Positions 12,605 to 23,318 are shown, counted from the first letter of the stretch. The stretch is 64,000 nt of DNA from Persicaria tinctoria (GCA_037127255.1 JBANSL010000019.1:12609001-12673000), one strand, 5' to 3'. Notes: generated from the letters alone by a model not told the origin. A program made the numbers and translations.

Positions 12605-12911
12605 TAATAGAAATACATCTTAAATAGGTTTAGTTTATCTCTATGTTTTCATCTTTGATTAAAAACATTGTTTTGTAATCTATGTTTTCATCTTAAATAG
12701 GTTTAGACTATATGAAGACATAAGATATTGCTTGAAGAGGAAAGAAGGTCTTAGGTTAAAATAATACTTTTGTTTTAGGCAATATTATTTTATTTAATTA
12801 AGAAAGAATGATTTATACATTCCTATTTCATTATTTTCCTTAAGAGACTGTATATATTAGGGTTATATAATTCTCTATGTAACAAGCAGGAAAGTGTGTA
12901 TTGAGACATAT
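12605..12911. other. Non-coding stretch
   Basis: A phrase of about 20 bp around CATCTTAAATAGGTTTAG appears twice near 12620-12710; otherwise nothing recognised. Confidence 0.5.
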
Positions 12912-12926
12912 AGAACTTAGGTGCGC

Positions 12927-13072
12927 GTTAAACCATTCCGGAATGGCTCACCGGAAAGGACTCGTGGGTAGTACCCATATATAAATCTCCGATTCGAACT
13001 CCGGAATGAACGCTCTTTATTTACCAAATTCAAGAGGGATCCCGGAATGACCGTTTTTTATTTACCAATTCA
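12927..13072 (+). mobile_element. tRNA-derived SINE with 14/15 TSD
   Basis: Flanked by AGAACTTAGGTGCGC (12912-12926) and AGAACTTAGATGCGC (13073-13087), a target-site duplication with one mismatch. Inside is a box-B-like tRNA promoter motif (GATTCGAACTCCGG at about 12990) and the tail CTCTTTATTTACC, which occurs a second time just before the right TSD, so the 3' end is partly duplicated. The same tail and box B occur at 21150-21237. Long TSD and internal RNA polymerase III promoter are SINE features. Confidence 0.75.
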
Positions 13073-13110
13073 AGAACTTAGATGCGCCGCGTGTCCTATG
13101 AAGTTGCATT

Positions 13111-13301
13111 TGATAAATCCCGGTGTGTCATATAACCGTGGGGGGTCCACACGGCAGAGCGCATCATGCGCACCCAAGCCGAGCACACAAGACCAGCGGG
13201 GTTCCATCCTAAAACCAATTGGCAATAGGAGGAGTGGCCCACTAACTTATATGCAAGGCTCGGGTTCTCGTGTTTTTCGATGTGGGACAAAGGCTCCAAC
13301 A
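13111..13301 (-). repeat. TRIM LTR, inverted copy
   Basis: Reverse complement of the LTRs at 13453-13643 and 13774-13964, same 191-bp length. Contains the CCCACATCGAAAAACACG block frequent in plant TRIM LTRs. Confidence 0.9.
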
Positions 13302-13431
13302 CATCACAACACGCCCCCTCAAGTGCAACTGCCTGGCCCCGCTATATATGCCAGTTGCACTTGACATCTTGCCTTAAGGCCGGCTAGCCCAGTAATAGAC
13401 CAGGGTCCCGGACCGCACCGCTCTGATACCA
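13302..13431 (-). other. TRIM internal segment, inverted copy
   Basis: 130 bp, reverse complement of 13644-13773, with the primer site complement GCTCTGATACCA at its right end (13420-13431). Followed by a 21-bp junction (13432-13452) that repeats GGCTAGCCCAGT from the internal segment. Confidence 0.85.
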
Positions 13432-13452
13432 TGATCGGCTAGCCCAGTGATG

Positions 13453-13643
13453 TGTTGGAGCCTTTGTCCCACATCGAAAAACACGAAAACCCGAGCCTTG
13501 CATATAAGTTAGTGGGCCACTCCTCCTATTGCCAATTGGTTTTAGGATGGAACCCCGCTGGTCTTGTGTGCTCAGCTTGGGTGCGCATGATGCGCTCTGC
13601 CGTGTGGACCCCCCACGGTTATATGACACACCGGGATTTATCA
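13453..13643 (+). repeat. TRIM LTR, central copy
   Basis: 191 bp from TGTTGGAGCC to TTTATCA, immediately followed by the primer binding site at 13644. Confidence 0.9.
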
Positions 13644-13655
13644 TGGTATCAGAGC
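13644..13655 (+). other. TRIM primer binding site
   Basis: TGGTATCAGAGC, exact plant initiator-Met tRNA primer site, adjacent to the LTR end. Confidence 0.9.
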
Positions 13656-13773
13656 GGTGCGGTCCGGGACCCTGGTCTATTACTGGGCTAGCCGGCCTTA
13701 AGGCAAGACGTCAAGTGCAACTAGCATATATAGCGGGGCCAGGCAGTTGCACTTGAGGGGGCGTGTTGTGATG

Positions 13774-13964
13774 TGTTGGAGCCTTTGTCCCACATCGAAA
13801 AACACGAGAACCCGAGCCTTGCATATAAGTTAGTGGGCCACTCCTCCTATTGCCAATTGGTTTTAGGATGGAACCCCGCTGGTCTTGTGTGCTCGGCTTG
13901 GGTGCGCATGATGCGCTCTGCCGTGTGGACCCCCCACGGTTATATGACACACCGGGATTTATCA
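13774..13964 (+). repeat. TRIM LTR, right copy
   Basis: 191 bp, preceded by the G-rich tract GAGGGGGCGTGTTGTGA, followed by TSD GCATT. Confidence 0.9.
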
Positions 13965-13969
13965 GCATT

Positions 13970-14744
13970 GCATCTTAATAATAACAAGAAATAGACTTAT
14001 TTAAAAATCCTTCTTACGTGTTCTGCTTATAATTCTTCTATAGATCAAAGTATGGAACTTAATCGATCACATATATTGATTGGGAGTTATAATATACAAA
14101 AGGATGTATAGAAAAGGCAAATGCATCAAAACAAAGGGTATATACAAATTCATCAATAGGACACAACTTTTATTAGCATTTATTATTATACACACACTGA
14201 TATGGATTGATATGGATCCATCGATCAAACTTGTAATTATCGATGGATGAAGTTGGTGTTTATCAAAAAAAAAAAAAAACAGAGCACGTACGTACCCACT
14301 ACTGCCCGGCCTTGTCCTCTGGCGGCCATATATGCTATACAGAAACAACATTTTGGAATTATACACACAATTTTATATTATTTTATTTATTAATACATAG
14401 CTAATTATCCAAAAAGAAGTTTAATCTACCACCAATCACCAATGAGAGGCCAAAAGTTTATTAGTCTTTACCAATTTCAATCTATATATATATATATATA
14501 TATATTCCTAATTTTGTCATGGATCAATAGTTAATTAGCATCTAAAACGAACATATATACATGGCTGCATTATACATGTATGCTAAATGGCAAATTATAT
14601 ATGTATTAATTCATGATACTTGACTTGGTGTTCATTTATACACATATAGGCAAGAAGCATATGTTGATCAATAACATATTTGAAATTGTAGATCTTGAAG
14701 TTAATAATTAAAGAAAACCAAACTAATATATCGATCGGAATATG
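13970..14744. other. Non-coding stretch
   Basis: Includes a short (TA)n at about 14484-14506 and a 14-base A-run near 14270. No gene recognised. Confidence 0.55.
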
Positions 14745-14870
14745 TGTTGAGATGTGAAGAGACAAAATTGTCTCGTGTCGGCAGTTTCAACTATATAAAC
14801 CGGTGGGCTAATTGTCAATTGATTTTAAAATGGAACTAATTAGATCGGTTTATCACTAGTGCACAAGTCA
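14745..14870 (+). repeat. Degenerate relative of the TRIM LTR
   Basis: Starts TGTTGAGATGTGAAGAGACA and follows the order of the 191-bp TRIM LTR: a TCGTGTCG block, TATATAA, GTGGGC, CAATTGATTTTAAAATGGAAC (matching CAATTGGTTTTAGGATGGAAC). The right end is unclear. Probably an old solo LTR or a related family. Confidence 0.55.
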
Positions 14871-16080
14871 TGATGTGAAATTTCGAGAAACCCGAGTTGG
14901 TCATGATGTGTGTGAACTCGAGTCATGACTCATGATGTGTGTGAAATTCCAAGACACCCAAGTTGGGTCGTATCAAATCGGGAGTTGTGTCGGGTTTATT
15001 TTGTTTTTGGTTATAAGTTCGAGATCCACCACTTTACACAAAAGCTTAAACCATTGTGTAAGAGCTTCTCCCTCCCTTATATTTTGGTTTGGTTTTCACT
15101 TCACCACCGATGTGAGAAGTGTTTTTATCCCAACACATGAGGCCTAACGGACGTTAGTATGGCGCCATATTAAAATTTGTAGGGACTTGTGACCAGAGGG
15201 CAGTGAGCATGCGCACGTGTGCTCTAAGCACGAAAGATTTTATCATAAAATCAATTGTCGATACGAGGATTAACACACCGGCTTACATAGTTGAACATTT
15301 TGATGTGAAACGATTTTGTCTCTTCACATCCGAACATTATAAAACCAAATTAATACATTGGAATATGAAACAAATGACCGGGCCTTCTAGGTCCAGGCAC
15401 ATCCCTAGTTATGTTGCCCCTTCATCGATCGATCTCGATCCCATGTTGATCGAACTCAGCCATATCCCTTCATTCATTCTTACTTTAATTTAATTATGAT
15501 CCCACAAAACATATATATTCCAATGTAAGTGATTGCATTTGTGATCCAATCATGTAATATAAGCTTCTTTTTATATCTTCTCTAAATGTAAATAACCATA
15601 ACGGATCCCACAAAACACATAACTATATGTTTGTGTTCTTCACCATCACTTGCCATTAATTACATATATGCCCCTCTGATCTCTCTGTACCAACTGCTAC
15701 GTACATTATGACAAGACTTAAAGTTTCAAGGCCATCTTTCATGTTTATATTTTTACTTGCAAGTTTACAAAAACAAACCTCCAAGGTTCTCCCTGCACAC
15801 ACTTTCATTTTGTACTTTGGATTTCATATAATCTAATTAATTATTTAATTTCTATATATAACATGTATACTGGTATATCACTAAGAGAAAGTAAAATTTG
15901 AGATCCTTGCTACCGATCGATATCCTCCTTATTCTTCATTAGTTCAATGTGGTAGATTTCAATGTTCTAAAAAACGCTTGGCGCGCGGGTACTTGGAGGT
16001 AAGGTAGGGTCAACGGTTTAAGCGGATTTCATGGTGAGTCTTTATGATCTAAGCTGATCTTGGTGACCTTGACGCCTTTA
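14871..16080. other. Non-coding stretch
   Basis: Short repeated wording near 14870-14960 (CATGATGTGTGTGAA) suggests repeat remnants. The open frame at 15203-15493 has no recognisable family. Nothing else seen. Confidence 0.5.
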
Positions 16081-16149
16081 CACTAGTACAAATATAGGGG
16101 GTGGAGCACAGTAAGTTGGGTACGATTTTTGACAAGCGTGCTTATTTTT

Positions 16150-16830
16150 TTATTTTGAGCACAGTTTTATATTAAAAGTGTGTTCCAACCCCAAATTCAA
16201 CTAAAACCAACACGCTTTTCCATAAAACCATTCTTGTTTATTTCTAAAAAAATATGTAGACCGGTTTTCGTGTAAAGCGTGCTTAAAAAAACTTAAAACA
16301 AACACGGTTTAATTTTCAAAGTGTGTTCCCAAAACCATATTTGACTAAAACAAACACGCTTTGTTATAAAACCGTTCTCGTTTATTTGTAAAAAAATATT
16401 TAACTCGGTTTTCATGTAAAGCGTGCTTAAAAAAAATTACAACGAACACGGTTTAATTCTCAAAGTGTGTTCCCAAAATAAAATTTAACTAAAACGAACA
16501 CGCTTTTCTATAAAACCGTTCTCATTTATTTATGAAAACTAGTAAGCTCGGTTTTCATGTGAAGCGTGCTTAAAAATAAATTAAAACGAACACGGTTTCA
16601 TTTTACAAGTGGGTTCCCAAAACCAACTTTAACTAAAATCAACACGCTTTTCTATAGAACCGTTCTCGTTTGTTTCTAAAGGAATAATTAGCTCGGTTTT
16701 CATGTAAAGTGTGCTTAAAAAAATTAAAACGAACACGGTTTTATAAGAAAAGTGTCTTCCCAAAAACCAACTTTAACTAGAGGGAACACATTTTTCTTTT
16801 AAAGTGTTCTCATTTATTTTTATAAACCGT
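16150..16830. repeat. About 145-bp tandem repeat inside the CACTA element
   Basis: The phrase ATAAAACCGTTCTCGTTTATTT (with variants) recurs at about 16222, 16364, 16511, 16655 and, more weakly, 16795, giving a period of 143-147 bp and about 4.5 copies. Each unit holds AAGCGTGCTTAAAAA and AACACGCTTT motifs. Confidence 0.85.
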
Positions 16831-16907
16831 TCTCGAAAAAAATATTTTTTTTTATATTTAGAGTTTTTTTTAGTAATTAGATTAAGTAAATGCACAAAGT
16901 TACAACA

Positions 16908-17010
16908 AAATTCCGTAGCTCGGGTGGCAGGAGTGTAAAGTGGACGAATTCTGTTTGAGGGTGCAAGAGGTCTTGGGTTCGACTCTTGGTTCGAGGGTGT
17001 AAGAGGTCTT
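16908..17010 (+). mobile_element. tRNA-derived SINE-like fragment nested in the CACTA element
   Basis: TAGCTCGGGTGGCAGGAGTG resembles a tRNA box A region and CTTGGGTTCGACTCTTGG a box B, spaced about 55 bp. The left part of the CACTA repeat array ends shortly before it and CACTA subterminal motifs resume after it. Confidence 0.55.
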
Positions 17011-17346
17011 GAGAGAAATATGAAAGAGAACACTTTTTATTTAAAGCGTGCTTACAGAAATATGAAAGAGCACACTTTTCATTTAAAGCGCTCTTATTAT
17101 TAAGCACGGTTAGAAAAAAAGTGTGCTAAAACTTTTTTTTAACACACTTCAATTGAAGCGTTCTTATAATTGGTCGTATGACATCTTTAAGAACGCTTCA
17201 ACACAAAACCGTTCTTAAAATATGGGATCACGGTTAAATAGTAAGTGTGCTTGTTTGGGAGCGCACTCACTACAAGCACAGTACGAGAAGTGTGCTCCCA
17301 TGCATAAAAAAAGCGTGCTCTGGTCCCCCCTTTTGTACTAGTGTTA

Positions 17347-17557
17347 GGTGGGGTCTAGTCGACGGGCCTTGAAGAGTTTTTTTAGAACAGTGGGTAGATC
17401 TATATCACGTCTTTAGGGAAGTCAACAAGTGCATGTGTTGATCATGTTGTCAGACACTTCTAGACAGTTGTCACTCATCTCTCCAAGATAGGGAACTCTA
17501 TATTTGCATCTGCAAGGATCGATGCCATTATATTGTCTCTAGAACCTAATTAATTAC
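17347..17557. other. Non-coding spacer
   Basis: Nothing recognised. Confidence 0.5.
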
Positions 17558-17779
17558 TGTTATAACGAGAATGATAATAGCGAAGAAAGACACAGAAATT
17601 TACGTGGTTCAACAACAATGTGTTACATACGTCCACGGGCAGAGAACCAGATTTGTATTAGAGGAAGCAAAACAAATTAGGGTTATAAGGCGTTGGCATT
17701 TCATGAGTATATGTGAAGATCACCACCGACGGACCCCTCAATGCGTCTCCGACCAACGATGATTCCAGCCACATTAACA
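17558..17779 (-). repeat. Solo LTR of the copia family seen at 1-2750
   Basis: On the minus strand it begins TGTTAATGTGGC and ends TTATAACA; on the plus strand TGTTATAACGAG to CATTAACA. It shares the blocks CCACGT, GACGTATG, AACACATTGTTG and CATTCTCGTT with the LTRs at 1-103 and 2620-2750. Flanks are ATTAC and ATTAA, a possible 5-bp duplication with one mismatch. The overlapping open frame at 17571-17762 is not a gene. Confidence 0.85.
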
Positions 17780-18369
17780 ATTAAGTTATTTATGATAATG
17801 ACATGGCCGGTATCCTAAGGAAAAGATTAAAACTTGAACATGTGGGGTGGACCTAGAATGTCACATTTAGGGTACTTACCGACATATATGTATGCATGAC
17901 ATCCGATCAACACAAAACCACAGCATGATTACTCAACAAGACTATACAGAAAGACCCATGAATTGAATTGGATTAAATTTAAATATTTATTGATTGATGA
18001 TCCAGCTAGTAAGTTGTGTCTTATATACTGCAACTTATACAAATGCTCCCAAGATCCCCTACTGTTTTGCACACAATCACAAATATAAAAGACACACAAA
18101 CTTTTGAAAAATCTTGGATGGTACTGTATATGAAACCCTCTCTCTGGGTGTATCATCATTTTGTTCCTGTTGCTTTGAATGCTCAGAGTTACTTACACCA
18201 GCTTGCCTTGCTTGCAGTTGCAGGCAGGTACTTTCTTTTTATTTTCTTCAGTGCATCTTTGTTGTTTTGAGTAGAGGCTGGATTGGATACAAATGGAACT
18301 TACTTTTGGTGAAATTAAAATTTTTTCCCCACCGGAGATAAATAAATAAAGTAAGTGGATCGGTCAACA
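17780..18369. other. Non-coding stretch
   Basis: Open frames at 17929-18341 on both strands have no recognisable family and are not supported. Confidence 0.5.
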
Positions 18370-18480
18370 TGTGGCGAGGTGAGTTGACACGAGACACTCG
18401 ATTAATGTTAAAAGTCTCGTGTTCGAGTTGGTCCGTGAAAGTCGTTACTTATGAGGTTGGGTTAAGTCTCGCAACAAGTG
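18370..18480 (+). mobile_element. Possible tRNA-derived SINE fragment
   Basis: TGGCGAGGTGAGTTGAC resembles a box A and GTGTTCGAGTTGG a box B, about 45 bp apart. No TSD or tail identified. Confidence 0.35.
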
Positions 18481-18520
18481 CAAATCTTTTCTTGTTCGGG
18501 AAAAATGACTTTAAAGAATA

Positions 18521-18629
18521 CTCCTTTTATTCAGAAATAATAATCATTTATTAATCATACACACTTTTAAAAAATATAAAAACTACATAAAATGTCAAGT
18601 AAACGATAATTATTTTTGAACTAATGGAG
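18521..18629. mobile_element. Short degenerate Stowaway-like MITE
   Basis: TA then CTCCTTTTATTCAGAAATAAT at the left; AATTATTTTTGAACTAATGGAG then TA at the right, inverted with mismatches. Confidence 0.6.
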
Positions 18630-18980
18630 TATGAAGTATCACCTTTGAACCAGAAATAATATGAAATTTATAAATTATAAATTTATATAAAGATTAGACT
18701 AGCTAATATATACTAACCAAAATTATAAAGTTATATATATAGGTGTTTTTTTAAAAAAAAAATCTCAAAGTTGGGTGATCTTGTGAAATTTGTGTTTACA
18801 TGGGAGATTTTGTGAAAATTGAAAACATACTCTCTTTTTTTATCTTATGAAAACATACTCTAATGATGAGTTTTCAATAACTAATATTTGATTTTATTTA
18901 CAAATATCAAAACACCACCTAAGATTTGGAAAATCTCATGAAAACTTGTGTAATTGGAATATCCCAAAAATAAATAAATA

Positions 18981-19215
18981 CTCCCTCCGTTTCACAATAC
19001 ATGTCCTTTTAGTTTTGGGCACGTTTTTTTATGAGCGAAAAACTCTATAAAATATTATTTTTTTAATTAATTTTTTTATATAATGTGATACTTATTAGTA
19101 ATAAGTATCAAATTATATAAAAATAATAATTAAAAAAATGATATTTTATAGAGTTTTTCGCTCATTAAAAAACGTGCCCAAAACTAAAAGGACATGTATT
19201 GTGGAACGGAGGGAG
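18981..19215. mobile_element. Stowaway MITE forming a near-perfect long hairpin
   Basis: 235 bp between TA dinucleotides. The left arm (CTCCCTCCGTTTCACAATACATG onward through AGTTTTGGGCACG and GCGAAAAACTC) is mirrored almost base for base by the right arm ending GGAACGGAGGGAG. Few mismatches, so probably young or conserved by hairpin gene conversion. Confidence 0.92.
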
Positions 19216-19508
19216 TAAATAAAAGAAGAAGTGGGAGGACTGTACGTAGACCTGAAAGATGCTAACTAAGTTACAGTATGAATTTGGGGAAATTAAAGAG
19301 CAATCATCAAATTTCAATCCCCTTTGACGAAACCTTAATATTTGTCTTTTCAACTTGTCTTTATATGATTGAATGGTGATGCTCTTAAGTCCTAATTCAA
19401 TTCATTGTCTTTATACTATGTGACATTCATCACCAATCATATACTATATAATTATGAAATACTATTAATTCAAACTTATTACTCCATTAGATTAATCAAT
19501 GTTGAACC
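19216..19508. other. Non-coding spacer
   Basis: Nothing recognised. Confidence 0.5.
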
Positions 19509-19516
19509 ATTGCAAC

Positions 19517-19979
19517 TAGACCTGTCAAACGGGTCATTCGGGTCGGGTCGGGTTCGGGTCGGGTCACTTCGGATTTCGGGTAAAACGGGTCTCGGGTAAA
19601 ACGGGTTTCGGGTTAACTCGAACTCGGGTTTGATCGGGTTTCGGGTCGGGTTCGGGTCGATTTCGGGTTTGTCAATTTTTTCTTTTTTAAATTAAAAAAA
19701 TCATTATTTGATAATTTTGTGATAAATTTTAATTATATATAAAAAAATTAATTATATATAATTATAAATCAACAGGGTCAATCGGGTCACCGGGTCAATC
19801 CGGTAAATCGGGTCAAAATTACCGGGTCAATCGGATCACCGGGTCGAAACCCAGATTACCCGGAAAATTTCGGGTTTTTCGGGTTCGGGTCGAAAAAAAA
19901 TCCGGGTCAAAATTTTCGGGTTCGGGTCGAAAATTTTTCGGATCAGATCATCGGGTTGGGTTGTGTTTTGACAGGTTTA
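19517..19979. mobile_element. hAT-type MITE rich in CGGGTC, 8-bp TSD ATTGCAAC
   Basis: TIRs TAGACCTGTCAAAC and (inverted) TTTTGACAGGTTTA. Exact flanking duplication ATTGCAAC at 19509-19516 and 19980-19987; 8 bp is the hAT target size. Both halves are built of CGGGTC/CGGGTT words around an AT-rich centre. No coding capacity. Confidence 0.9.
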
Positions 19980-19987
19980 ATTGCAAC

Positions 19988-21149
19988 TACAATTAGTTAT
20001 GTAAATCATAAAATGTTGAATGTTACACTTAATATATATTGATGATACATGTCATTAGATTGAAATTGAATATAAAATGTATCCAGATCGAATATAAAGT
20101 AGAGAAATGACAATATGCAGGAATATCAAATTCCTGTATTAACGATTTAAACTCTTTCAAGATTGACAATAGAGGTTGTATGTTGAACCATGGTGAATGT
20201 TACGGTTGATATTGACTATATATGTCACGAGATTGACATTGAATATAAAATGTACCTAGATCAAATATAAAGTACATAGAAATTATAATATAAGGAAAGA
20301 TGAAGATGAAATTCCTGTGTTGACGATTTAAACTCTCTTAAAATAAAGATGGATGAATGTAAACAGATTGTTGCATTGCAGACTTATTGCGCATGTACAC
20401 TCGAACACACCCACCGGATTCTTTTCCAATGGGCAATCGAGGATAAGTTTCGAAAGTGGGATAAAATTTGGGGAGTGTTAGTAAGTAGTATAGTAGTAGT
20501 GGTGAATAATCGTGAAAGGGTAGCTAGAGCTCAAGTAAGCAAGACAAAAGCCATTTGAATTAATGGTGTGAAGATTCTTTTTTTGGGGAGCAGAGGATGA
20601 GGAATTATTGTGAAATTGAAGGGTAATGTGATGATGGTGGGGACTTTGTAGAAAGAAATTTTTGCATTTATATTAAATTCAGTGTGTAGATCAAGAAGGG
20701 GAAAACAACACACAAAATGATTCGAGTACTTGGAGACAAATCCTTCATATGCTTGAATGGACACCCTAACTAACACACTTTCAATTCATTCAAAGAATCA
20801 TTTACTAAGATTTTTAGTACATTAGTACCTGGTTAATTTGGGTTCGACGATCAATAGAATCTACAGTCGTGGTATATGTATATGTGTGTGTATATACACA
20901 CAAGCAGCATTGTGTTTTTCTTCTGTGTTTTATAACTGTACCACTATATGTTTCTCTTTCTGTTTATTATCAGGTGTTCGAGTGTTAAACCTAGTTCTAA
21001 GCCAGACATGGTCGTGGCTATATGGATTCTGATGGTCTCTCGATGCACTAAAATGTTGCTATTTTTTGTTGTGCTCTCACCCCCATCGTTAGGGCTTGTA
21101 CGAAACATGTTTGCATATGGTATGCATATTCAATACTATAGTAGAATTT
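19988..21149. other. Non-coding stretch
   Basis: A phrase with TGAATATAAAATGTA and AAATTCCTGT...ACGATTTAAACTC occurs twice at about 20060-20160 and 20235-20340, an old direct duplication of about 100 bp. No gene recognised. Confidence 0.5.
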
Positions 21150-21237
21150 GATAGGGGGAAACCCATAGGTCATAGAAGGTCCCCAGTTCGAACCCCGGAT
21201 ATGGCCGCTCTTTATTTACAAATTTAAGGAAGAGAAG
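21150..21237 (+). mobile_element. SINE fragment, same family as 12927-13072
   Basis: CAGTTCGAACCCCGG (box B) followed by GCTCTTTATTTACAAATTTAAG, matching the 3' part of the SINE at 12927. The 5' part is short and no TSD was found. Confidence 0.6.
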
Positions 21238-21368
21238 TTTGTAACTTGTAAGATCATTGCTAGTCTAGTTTTTGGGCTGCTTTGTTGGAATAAAAAGATA
21301 TACGGGTACTCAAGATCATGTAATAACCTACAAAGCAAATTTTAGGTCCAACAGGCCCAGATATATCA

Positions 21369-21908
21369 AGAGTGAGGCTAGAGGCAAGACGTCGGAATGG
21401 CTATTGACAAGATAATTTCACCTAAATTACCCCAAGTCCTTTTCATTTTTTCTGAACACGTTGCAAAAAGCTCAAAACTCTCTCTTCCGAATCGAAACCT
21501 AAATCTGACGAACGAATTGTTTTGATTGAAAACAGCCTAAAATCGATGAAATTAATCAAAAGATCAATCAATCAACACACGAACGGGTATATCGGTCGCT
21601 TTAAGTGATTATCGAATGACAATTTTAAGTCTTCGTTCGAAAAAACCGTCGAAGGAAGAGCTCGGCATACAGAAATGAGGTTAATGCATAAGCTCAGCAT
21701 ATTTATGTGAGGTGAATAAATAAGCTCAGCAAGTTTTTGTGAGGTGAATACGTAACCTCGGTGCATAAAAAAAAGGTTATGAAGGAGCCCCATCTACTTT
21801 TTAGGAGGTATATAATGACCCCTTTGAAGATCTAATCTAAATCCCCATTGATATAAGCTGAGCTAAATAAACAACCTCAGCCTCTGTTGTTGAGGTGAAG
21901 GAGGTAGC
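21369..21908 (+). repeat. Left arm of the Mutator-like element
   Basis: Inverted partner of 23319-23856. Contains repeated GAGCTCAGC / TAAGCTCAGC words at about 21690-21740. Confidence 0.88.
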
Positions 21909-22010
21909 TCGGCTTCTGTTGTTGAGGTTAAAGAGAGAGCTCAGCTTCTGTTGTTGAGCTTAGTGAGTGAGCTCGGCCAATGTTGTTGAGGCTATAAAAT
22001 ATCCTCCTTG
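21850..22010. repeat. Minisatellite with GAGCTCGGC...TTGTTGAGG units
   Basis: Four to five units of about 35-40 bp, each with (A/T)GCTC(A/G)GC followed by TTGTTGAG. Lies across the inner edge of the left arm; only the first unit is present in the right arm. Confidence 0.75.
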
Positions 22011-22562
22011 ACACGTATTGCATAAATTCATTAAAAGTATGTGTGATGAATATTGTTATAATGCAAACTCATATGCTTCTAATAATGAGACATACTAAAT
22101 GACTAAATCAGTTTAGAAAATGTTGTTTTCTCCACTTCTGATTGCAACTCTAAATGAAATAGTAAAATAGTTATTCTTAAGCAGACATGAAACAAATTAA
22201 TGCATATTTTAATGTCCTATCTTACGGTAATTGTTTCAAGTGCCCACTTCCCACTTATCCTCAACCTAAGGATTAATGGCGTCTCAATTCCTTTTCGTCC
22301 TGATCTAGTAAATAAGAAAAATGTAATTATTTGGAGCTACATTACCTGTACTAATCTAAATAACAAGTCATTGGTAGTGGCTGTTGTTATGCTATGGAAA
22401 TCTAATGTATTAGCAATAGAAAAACAACTAGGAATTACATCCACGTTGCATTCACGATGGTTTCATGAACAAAAAATATTTATATATGTCAGTTCGACAA
22501 GTAATATTGAAATCTTAAATTACCTCTATTGATGTTACATTCATGACGAATACATCTATCCA
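22011..22562. other. Interior of the Mutator-like element, non-coding
   Basis: The open frame at 22200-22532 has no recognisable family. A phrase near 22462-22515 (TTTCATGAAC, GTAATATTGAAATCT) is partly repeated at 23190-23220 just beyond the nested Helitron. Confidence 0.45.
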
Positions 22563-23172
22563 CTAGTGTTTTGGCCTGTGCTACGCACGGGTCTAAATTT
22601 TTTTAATATAAATTATATATAAAATAATATTTTTATGTTATAATTATTAAAGATTTATCGCTAGGGAAAAATATTTTTGTATAAATATATTGAGATTATT
22701 TATGATGAACTTTAACCGCTAAATTGTTATCAAATGTATAGTTGTTCGTGCTTTATACTAATATTTATATTTAACACCACAAACATTATACAACCAGCCT
22801 TTTTCTTGCTTCTATTTATTCAAATTAATATGATATATTATGATTTCTAATATTAATTTTAAAATGATGAAATTAAATAAATGAGTAATGTTAATCTAAA
22901 AAGGATATTTCTAACTGATGAGAAAGCATTTAGTGAATGAATTTATTGGGCAAAAAAATCTCTTTTATAAGTTCATTCTTAAAATTTAATATATTGATTT
23001 TTTAATTAAAAATTGATGTTTATGCCAATTTATATGATTATTATGATTTCAAATAAAAATAATATGATTATTATGATTTACAATATTAATTTTAAAATGG
23101 TTAATCTAAACTGACGGTTAATCTAAATATTTTAAGCTAACTTTATATGTTATATAGATATATAGATATAGA
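22563..23172 (-). mobile_element. Non-autonomous Helitron nested in the Mutator-like element
   Basis: On the minus strand: an A, then TCTATATCTATATATCTATA at the 5' end; at the 3' end the hairpin CCGTGCGTAGCACGG-like (plus strand CCTGTGCTACGCACGGG at about 22575), about ten bases, CTAG, then T. All Helitron criteria (TC start, hairpin, CTRR, A/T insertion) are met. 610 bp, no Rep/Hel coding. Confidence 0.75.
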
Positions 23173-23318
23173 TGTTAAACTGACGGTTATTTTATGAACA
23201 AATAATATTGAAATCTAATATTAGTCAATAAAAGTCTCTATCCCATTGGTTCTACCCCTGCACATATTTCACAACATCTTAGGTTCGATTTCGAATAACC
23301 CGAATTTTGTACAGATAA

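Larger units (their letters stand above)
13111..13964. mobile_element. Inverted compound TRIM retrotransposon with TSD GCATT
   Basis: Three 191-bp LTRs and two 130-bp internal segments are arranged LTR(-), internal(-), 21-bp junction, LTR(+), internal(+), LTR(+). The whole unit is flanked by GCATT at 13106-13110 and 13965-13969. LTRs begin TGTTGGAGCC and end TTTATCA; the internal segment starts with the primer site TGGTATCAGAGC and ends in a G-rich tract. Short LTRs and no coding space fit a TRIM. Both outer termini are the 3' (U5) ends of LTRs, which is abnormal. The open frames here are chance translations. Confidence 0.9.
16081..17343. mobile_element. Non-autonomous CACTA (En/Spm) transposon, TSD TTA
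   Basis: Left end CACTAGTACAAATATAGGGGG; the right end is the inverted counterpart (its complement reads CACTAGTACAAAAGGGGGG). TTA precedes (16078-16080) and follows (17344-17346): a 3-bp duplication as in CACTA elements. No transposase. The inside is built from subterminal motifs AGCGTGCTT / AACACGCTTT in many copies, as expected for CACTA transposase binding regions. A SINE-like insertion sits at about 16908-17010. Confidence 0.9.

Noticed and set aside
13111..13964. Cassandra TRIM (5S-rRNA-bearing LTR)
   Set aside because: The LTR does not show 5S rRNA box A/C sequence that I could recognise.
13047..13994. Several open frames of 68-105 codons on both strands
   Set aside because: They are translations of the TRIM LTR and its inverted copy; the same peptides appear in opposite directions.
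12900..18480. Box A/box B motifs considered as functional tRNA genes
   Set aside because: No cloverleaf could be formed around them; tails and TSDs indicate SINEs.
22200..22532. 110-codon ORF inside the Mutator-like element
   Set aside because: No recognisable family, AT-rich, no transposase motif; length is within chance.
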